Source of the DNA: Anaspis maculata
Taxonomy: Eukaryota; Arthropoda; Insecta; Coleoptera; Scraptiidae
DNA: 64,000 nucleotides
Direction: 5' to 3'
Assembly: GCA_949128115.1 (NCBI GenBank)
Contig: OX421961.1
Coordinates: 125,119,050-125,183,049 of the forward strand
Both the position numbers and the translations under genes were made by a program. The notes below the pieces were generated by a model. It made no database searches. It saw nothing but the letters and a program-made list of their open reading frames with translations, and was not told where the DNA came from. This document shows positions 37,401-46,400 of this stretch, piece after piece. The first letter of the stretch is position 1, and each line of letters begins with the position of its first letter.

Positions 37401-40400
37401 TCCCGTGATCGAAAGTGCCTATAACCGGAAATATTGAACCAAATTTCGCCCTTCCAAAAACTTTCGAACCGATGGTGTACGCGAACCAATTACTCAAGTC
37501 AAGGTACTAATTTAATGTGAAGAACGTTTTGAGCAGGCCCCGTATACGCGCTAGTTCGTTGTTGTTTCGCAATTTGTGAGAGAAGGCCGCAGTCAGGAAA
37601 AACAAAACGCAGAGAAATGACTACACAGGGTGTTCGTCGAAAAGCCGATGCGGAGAGGCGTCGAAATAATCTTTGCCCTAACGCGAAATAATCGCCGTCT
37701 ACACTATTCCTGATCGAGCCCTAATAACAATTCATTTTTACAAAGTCCCTATCTGAACGGTGGCGTCGCTGGGTACCGGCATGAATTCATCAGTTTTGAA
37801 TAAGAACGTTCCCATTCCCGGGACAACTCTACATGGAAATATCCGGAACTGTCGTGGCGCTAAAACAAAATTATTAGTTTCAAGGAGGGGGGGGGGGGGG
37901 TGTCCATCAATCCGATCAACAATTGCGACTCTACGGCAGGGTCCGAACCCCGATACAAACGCGATTCTATTTTATTTCAATTACTTGATTTTTCACGTAG
38001 TTCTCAAAATTTACATTTTCCGAATAACTAGGAGCTTCAAAAACGCAGAGGAAGCTCACCCGCGAGTTTCCAGACCTAACCCACTAGGTCCGGTGCTCTG
38101 AGTACCGCAGTCACAAAGCCCAGTCCAGAGGGCCCAAGAGCGCGAATACCTTTCTATGAAGGTATCCAACAAAGGACGAGGCTTGCCAGTGGCTGTACCT
38201 GACGGCAGACAGTAGCGCAGACACCAGCACGTGCAGGCAGATTCAGAACGCACGCGTGAGCCCCATCATACATTTTTCACGACAAAGCCTAACCGTAAGC
38301 AACTATCCCAACTCACCAAGACTAACCTCCCGCTCGTCGAGGTCATCACTCCGCCACACGAGATACCGAAACGAGAGACCTCATTTCTATCGGGCCTGGT
38401 TCATTTAGGGGTTTCAACTCGACATCCTCGAGGTGGGCTAGAACTCACCGTGGAGGGAACGCGACTCAGCATCCTGGAGGGGGTTCGAAACACTTCGTCA
38501 ACGGGTCCCAACTCTACGACTTGGAGAAGGGTCGAAACTCAACACCGGAAGGGTCTTGGCACATCGACCTGGAAAAAGGGCTGGAACTCATCGTCGGAGG
38601 GCTCTGACTCGACACCTGAAGGCGGATCAAGACTCAACGTCCAAGGGCTCTGACTCGACATCCTAGAGACGGGTTGCAACTCAACGGGGGAAGCAACTCA
38701 TCAGTCTCTCGGAGGGTCAAAACTCAACCTGGAGGGTTCTCGACTCAGCGTGCCCCCAAGGGGACCAAAACACGACTCCGAAGGGTTCCAACTCGGCTTT
38801 CTCCAGGGGGCCTTTGAGACACATCAGCCGGGGGAAATCGACTCGTCATTTTCCAAGTGGGCTGGGACTCATCATTGGGGCTTCGACGCTTCGGCCTCTA
38901 GGAGGGTCGCGACGCAACATAAACGGGTTCTAACTCAGCTTCCTCGAAGGGGACTAAAACTCTTCGCCAACAGGCCCGCAGAAGCACTCGGCAGCGGACG
39001 TGACAAGTCGGGAGCGGACGGCAGCCCAGGAGGATTGGTCCAGGTACCACGGTCAATCTCCGGCGATATCCTCCATTCCCAGCAATTCGGAATATTTTAT
39101 TGCATCCAGAACGATCGCGAACGGTGTATACACAGCTCAGGTAATCTGAGAAGTGCGCTGGAGAATGCGACCGGCGGTGCTGACACGTGTGAATCGGATG
39201 GTAGCGGGCGGGCGGCGGGCGGAACGTCAACACGGCAGGAGTACGGCAGCAACTAACTGGTTGATGTGCGGGTGCTCTACTTCATATGCACCAATTCACC
39301 ATTTCGTCGGGCGTCAAGCAGGAGCGGTTGTTGAATGTCGATGATGGGCCAGTAAATTATGTTATAGAGCTTTGCGGGATTTACACGAATGAATTAAATA
39401 GCTAGCGACATCTTTTAATGATGCCTTGACTCTGAATATTCACATTCTCATACCTCGACTTCACGGCTTTGAATTATTTTCCTCCGGAATATTTTCGGCC
39501 CGCCAAATGCGGGTGGCTTCAGTACTTGTTCAGAAGAACGTGAAAGGCCTAAGTTGCGTGCACTAGAGTCGAGAATGAAAGAGACTTGACTGCCCGGGTC
39601 GATGAGAGCACGAAGACGGCGGTAGCCTCCCCACCGGTCACAAACGTGAACGATCGCAGTGGCGAGCAGGACTTGAGACGCGAGAGCGTTTGCTGTGAGG
39701 TTGACTACGCAGCTCAGAGATGCTGGACTCTGTGCAGAACCAGACGGGGCCGGTGACGTATTAGAAAGAGACGATGCCGGCGAGTTTGCGGTTGGGAAAT
39801 GCAGCAACGTGTGGTGCTTCATATTACACACGCGACACGAAAACTTGGAAGTACAATCAAAAGAATTATGATCAGACCTCAAGCAATTTCCACAGACCCT
39901 TTTGCTACGAGTAGCATTGAACCTTTCGCGTGGGTAAAGAGCTAGAAAGGACTTGCACTGAGAGGGCAAATGTTTGCCTTTGCAATAAAAGCACTCTGAT
40001 CTGCCACCATCGGCTTGAGAGACAAGCGACTGTGAGAATCTCTGCTTGTGACCAGAATCGAATTTGGTTTTAGCAGGAGCAGACTTCGAAGAATTAGACG
40101 GCGTAAGAGACACGTCAGTCTCAGAATTCAACGAAGTGGCTTCAAATGCACGGCATTGATTGAGAATGAAAGATTGTAGATCCTCGAAGCGAGGAATATC
40201 TGAACCGGAATATTTCAACTCAAACCTCGTGCGGGTTGAACTGTCCAGTTTTTGTAGGAAAACACTAAGGAGTGTAAAATTCCACAAGTCAACTTGAGAG
40301 TACTGTTTCAAGGCCTCAAGGTTTTCCTTAAACGTGTTGAGCAATTCACGAAGAGACTTCACAGAATTTGAAGTTGCCGCAGGGGCATTCCAAAGCGCCT

Positions 40401-43400
40401 TCCAATAAAAAGTTACTAGAAGACGATCATTCTGGTAGCGTTCTACTAAAGCAGTATAACCAGTCTCGTAATTGTCCGCGTTGAGAGGAAGGTGCTTCAC
40501 TAATGACAGAGGTTCCCCCGAAAGAGACGAAATGAGGTATTGAAAACGCTCAATGTCTGACAAGGACTCATTATTGTGAATGAGCGTATTGAACATGTCG
40601 AAAAATGTAGGCCAAGCCTTCAAAGAACCATCAAAGGAGGGTAGCGTAATTTTTGGCAACTTTACGTTGCTACGAGACTGATTCCCGTTTTGGTTTAAAG
40701 ACCACTGTGAACCACCATGCTGAGATGGAGGGGGAGTTCGCCCCGATCGAATTCTCTGCTCAGCAAACTCATCACGAAGCGCAGACAGTTTGCAAAAGAG
40801 TTCATCCACTCGCGTAGTGGACGCAAGAAAGTGTTCTTCCTGTTCAGGAGCAGGAGTGAACTGAGACGCCTTCTCAAACTGCGTCCGAAAGTCAGAATAA
40901 ATCTGCGAAATTCCGTCAAAGGATGACACAAAAGCGGGTTGCAACGTGACATCATCAGATGCATGCACACCAGCTTCAAGGCGCGATTCCAGGCGTGATG
41001 CCACCGAACGAATGCAAAACAAAATACCGTCCATGGCGAAAAGAACGCGACAATAGACGAATTAATGATTCGTATGGTCCGCAAATTATACCGACTGGTA
41101 CCCAACTGGTCTTATCACACCGAAAGTTAAGCACAACACGAGCTTACGGTAGTGCCAGACGACTTAGAGAAAATCGTGGGAAACGATACCAACGATAAAA
41201 TGGCGCTAAGTGACAACTCGAAGGCTCGAAAGCGCAACTAGAAAGAGCGTGGGCCGCAATGGACCGGACTAGCAGGCTCTCAAAGGCGCAGCTAGACCCC
41301 GATTTTCGCAAGAAACGCGTCAGCACAGCAATGTCACGAAACACTTAGGGACATGTGACACCTACACCGGTGAAAAGCGTATTAAACGGCACAAATTTTC
41401 GCAATTTGAGGACGAAAAAGTTGAAAATCTGCAAAAGTGCAGTGTGAACGCGGCTTTACCGAAGCAAAATGATGCACGATGAGCGGACCGAATGAAAGAC
41501 CACGAGACGTACGAAGGCCAAGCTGAAATTTACCAAAAGAGCGCAAAAAAAAGAAATATAAAAAAAATAAAAAGATGCAAAATTTGGAAAAATGTGAAAT
41601 TCCACCTTGCACCCCGTGTAGAAAAAGGCCAGAAGCAGATCCGGCTCGAAGGACCAGTTTTATGACGCTGCGTGAGAGCACGCTGGACACAAAATTGTGG
41701 GAGGTATCCTAAGAGTAGGTACCTCCCAAGTGCTCCGATAAAAATGCTCAGCGACAAAAACACAACTTAAACACGGATGCAAGGAGGAATGAAACACAAC
41801 TGGATTGAAATTTGAGGGGAAAATGTATATTGAAGCCAAAGTTAATTGTATGGATGAAGGGCAACGGGAATAGCGTCACCTGCGACGTGGCACCGGCGAG
41901 ATCCAGGCACTCTGGGAAGTCGGCTCGCTGTGATGAATGTCACGCTCGACACAGAATCGCCGCCGCAGGCTTCTGCATGGGCCCGGCGACACTCAGCAGA
42001 CCAGAACAGGCAGTAGACGTCGTGGATGCTCTTTTTTGATGTGTCGTGGATGCTTTTCGGGATCTTGCCAGCTGATGCCGACTTTTTCGCTCCGCTTGAC
42101 GGACGGACGCCTTCTTTCTGTCAACTCTCTGCGTCAATTGTTTTTTCCACAGCGCCGTGACTGTGATAAACATCACCCAACTTTCCCGCACCGCGCACAA
42201 CCGAACGTGCAGGGACGCAACAAGTTATCCAAGCAAAATTTTGATTGGATACTTTGTTTTGGAGATATTTGAGCTTGAATGCTGAAAAAATACAAAAACA
42301 AAATGTTAGAGCTAAAAATTTTGAGATTTGGAGGAAACTGGTTTTGCCAATCTTACTTAGGTCTACTTAGTTTAAAAAAAAACTAGCCGACATATCACAG
42401 GTTCCTCCAAACTAAATTTTCAACGAGTGGTCGAATTAATTTCTCCTCAAGTCACCTTTGACTCCTGGAAATCTGGCGAAAAAACGTGGCTAGCGAGATC
42501 AAGGCCTGCCTTGAGGAAAAATTCATTCGATCCTCCGTAGCTCTCTGATTTTATTGTTTGTGATGTTTTTAGAACATTTAAACTCAAATAAAAATTTTCA
42601 GTGGCGTAGAAAGTAGGGGCAGAAGAAGGCGACAGCCGTCCTTTCACTACGCCACTGGATCAAATTGGGGAAGTTCGTTCATCAGTGGATCGTTAACCTG
42701 GACCAGGAAAACACGTTTTTCAAATTTGAAGGGAATTGGTTCAGCATGTGTAATGTACATGAAGAGGGCGTGATGGTTGCGGTGGCGTTGATGGAATAAT
42801 ATCAAAAGTGACGTTGACACTTGACAGTTTGATATTTTTGATCGAACACTGACTAACATAACCTCACAAAGTCAAGAGAAATGTATAAAACCGACCGACG
42901 TAACAGCAAAGATCGTAATAGCTCAAAACAAGTGTTGTTCAGAAACTGGAATCGGCATGGGTGTTCATTGTTTTGTGCTGGGGTGTTCGGATGCGAATAA
43001 TACGCTGTTCGTATACGAACACTCGAAACAAACACACTGCATTGATTTCTATTCAGGGTACGAACACTGTCTTGTACGAATGTAAACATTACGAGTTTTT
43101 CGATCAAACTTGCTGAAATTTGCAAGTCGCCAGACATTCAGATAATACAGAAACATTTCTGGCGCCGAATATTTGTATCAGATGCACAAAGAACGGTATT
43201 TCGGTATTCAAAATAACGTTGGTTGATGCACGGGGCCAAAACACACGGATGCACAGAGTGATCGTTGAAAACCATGCGGAAAGATTACTTGAAACGACAC
43301 TACTTTTGGACGATCAACCGATTTAGACGACAAGTTGGAAATGGTGGCAGCCGGCTCCAATTCGTGCCTCGAGTGCCCGTTCCAGACGGAATGCAAAAGA

Positions 43401-46400
43401 AACTTGACACACATTGCCGAAACACTTCGCGACCGATCTAATAGAATGGTTCGAGTGCACCAAGTGTTCGTTCAGGGGGGAGTGTTGAGCTGGATGGCTA
43501 GTCACATGATGCAGCACGGCAGTCGGGATGAAACCAGCTAGTTTCAGTTTTGCAGTCACTTCGAGTCTCTAGTGTTTTCCACACAGACAAACGCGGTAAA
43601 CTCGACATTATGTCAAATCCATCAACTGTACTGGTGGCGCCCTCACACGGCTAACTTTCAAACTACTGTTAAGCTCTGCTATAGGTCGCGGGAACATAAC
43701 CGTCCCTTGGCACCCGCTATGGCAACGTTGCAGGCACGCCGGCACAACGAAGCGCCTCTTGTCAGCTTCTTGTCCGCGCTTGCGCCTGATAGGGTGCCAA
43801 AGTACTGCTGTAGAGATCAGCTTGTTTTTAATATTACCTACTCAGTTGAATCTTGAGTTTAGCACATTAATTTCTATGATAAAGCAAGAATTGTTCAATA
43901 AGTTATCTAAATATTTATCACAACTTTACAACTGAAGAAAATTGTATCAACAAGTAGGTACTAGTGAAAATAACATCATACCATACCCATCTTCAGCACG
44001 CTATTTTTGTTCCCGCGACCTATTGCAAAAAATCGATTTTTCAAGCTCAGCTTTGAAGATTTGTATCACCGTTATTCTTCATTTCTGAAATAGATTTTCT
44101 CGAGAAATTTCTACTTGAATTCTTTATCACCTTCTGAAGTTTTGCGGATTGAAGCGGGAAAATCCTGCATGTAGAACTGTGACTTTGGCTTAAAAGCCGA
44201 AGTAATGTATTTTTTTTTATTTTTTTCAGTTTTACCATTTGGCCGGCGTGCGGTTGGAAAAGTTGCTGACCAAACTGGACGTCACGAATACGGAAATTAA
44301 ACAAAAAATCTGGACAATTTTCGAAGAATCCGTCCGGAAAAACAACTGTGAACTGATGAAAGATAGAGATCTTGATCAGTTGCTAATGTGTGCAATTTAT
44401 ATGGTTGGAAAGCTGTCCAACACTGACAAATACAAATTTACCGACATCATGAAGATGTACAGGGCGCAACCGCAGGCGACCAGTGAAGTCTACAGAAACG
44501 TTTTAATATCAAACAAACGAACTGAAATTGTTGGTAAGTTTAGTTTAAAGCGCACACAGATTCACCATTAATTTAAATTTCTTTTTTAATGACTGATATG
44601 AATAAAAGACAGTTTATGCTCAGGGTATGTGCTTCGGAGCATGAGCTCAAAGTGTGAATATGAATAAAACTAGGGAAGCTTCAATGGAGTAGATGCTCCT
44701 GCTAATTTGAGTACATACCTACTCCTATATAAAATAAATTGTTAGAAAGACGGGCCATTGTCAACCAGACGAGAGATAGTCAGTATTATCCACTTCATCA
44801 TGAGTAAGAATAAGTCAACGGAATAAGGAAGAAGAGAGTGGAGAAAATAGTAAAGGAAGCGAATCGCAAATGGGATTTGTCGCACGCAATCCTACAAAAT
44901 TTTTCCAAATGTTTTTCTAAATCCCAAAACGAAGCGCTTGAAATGAAAAATCGCTTGCGTTGGAAAAAAGTGAGAAGGAGTGGGAAGCCAATTTTGGCTC
45001 ACAAATAACCGTTCGGCAGTTATTGAAGGAAATCGGTTACACAAAAACCAGGCTGAAGAAAAAGTCGGACATAAACAGAACAGAAAATAAGAAAATTCTT
45101 TGAGGAATATCAAATCCTATAATACAAGTACATATTACAATAAAACTAACAAAAAAAAAAGAAGTACCTATCTGTAGACATTGAAATCTTATATTCCAGG
45201 AGCAATATCTGCTGGTAGTGCTGGTCACGTACAGCCCATCCCTACAACCCCTACAGAAGGGAATGGGAGTGAAACATGTCCACATCCACCTAAAAAGAGA
45301 CGAATCAACGTATTTGATGGATATGAAACAGACGAGACAAAACAACTTTCGAACAGCGAATTAGAAAGACTAGTTCTATTAAAACAGCTCAAAGTTCTAA
45401 CAATGAAACAGCAAAAGCTCGAGAAAGAACAGAGTCATCCAAGAAGCTCGGATGTTATTTATGGCAACCAACCACGAACTTTTATAAAATTGTGAAGAAT
45501 TGAATATTCAAATAAAAAAATACACGTTTCAACTTCTTACTTACCCTCATACTCATGTCAAACTACATAAGAGTACCTTCTCAGCTTCTCACACCGAGCA
45601 TGACCATTTGATCATAATCCATACACCTTGAAGTATTGACTCAAAAATTTCGAGCATAAACTACATGCTCCATTTTATTCAAACCACTCGATAATAGTAT
45701 ATCATACAACAAGGGGGTAATGATTGCTTCTTACTCATGAGGATGCAGTTTGCCGACACGAGCCTTGGCGAGTGTCGTAAAGCATCCGAATGAGTAATAG
45801 CCATTACCCGCGAATAGAATACTATGCTTTATCCTCCCATTGAAAAATGCAGGCATGTATGCGCGTGATAATGCGTGCATTATTCAATAGGATTGGATAA
45901 AATCTGTTTTCAGTGCATGAACTTTTTTTTATAATAAAAGTGTTAATTCCAGATGGCAACACTGTTGAGCATCCAGCAAAGCGAGGCGACTTAATAGAGT
46001 TCTACAATACAGTCGTGATTGGCACACTGAAAGAGTTTGCGGAAAAGTTCGTTGATAAAGGGAACAAATCCGTAAGTGCTTTTTTTTTACCGAAACATGC
46101 AGAACCGTGAATGAAAGGTTTGTGCGGCACAGTGCCGCTTGGTGCCTCAGTTTCTCATCACCGTGGGGTCGTTTCGCACGTTTCCAGTCGGTTGCTTTTA
46201 TGAGATATTGGCCCTTAGGAGTCGTGCGTTGCTGCTTCACAGGGACACGCAACTATTCATGTTTTTGTCGGCTTTTTACCTGAATACCGTAGAGTTATGT
46301 GATGTTGAATAAATAATTCATTTCCAGAACGCCGACGTGCTTTTGAGCCCCCTGCCCTGCCCGAACAAGCAGCTGATGTCTCCGGGAAGGGTCTACAACA

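Larger units (their letters stand above)
32207..42222 (-). mobile_element. BEL/Pao LTR retrotransposon in Rbf intron 8
   Basis: The element is complete in outline: 560-bp LTRs (32207-32766 and 41663-42222), AGTTA duplications, a tRNA-Tyr primer-binding site, a gag-protease-RT-RNaseH-integrase frame on the minus strand, and a purine tract before the 3' LTR. The LTRs differ at a single base that I can see (CAGCGCTGTG versus CAGCGCCGTG), so the insertion is young. No envelope gene is present. The coding frame is interrupted by a 2904-bp insert (36618-39521). Without it the element would be about 7.1 kb, normal for BEL. It lies antisense to Rbf. Confidence 0.95.
44534..45952. other. Rbf intron 9 with an embedded alternative exon
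   Basis: 1.42 kb. It contains remnants of another gene (about 44830-45495) and, at about 45700-45900, a repeat with GACACGAGCCTTGGCGAGTG that recurs inverted at about 48170-48195. The acceptor for exon 10 is TTAATTCCAG. Confidence 0.6.

Noticed and set aside
38231..39256. Open frames of 140 and 168 codons in the 2.9-kb insert
   Set aside because: They are made by GC-rich degenerate tandem repeats with few stop codons; composition, not similarity, explains them.
32934..41034. Idea that the BEL copy is an endogenous retrovirus
   Set aside because: No envelope-like frame lies between integrase and the 3' LTR; only about 170 bp separate them.
41100..41150. Text in the BEL leader (ACACCGAAAGTTAAGCACAA) resembling the middle of 5S rRNA
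   Set aside because: Only about 20 bases look alike; the rest of a 5S gene, including its ends and the pairing stems, is missing.
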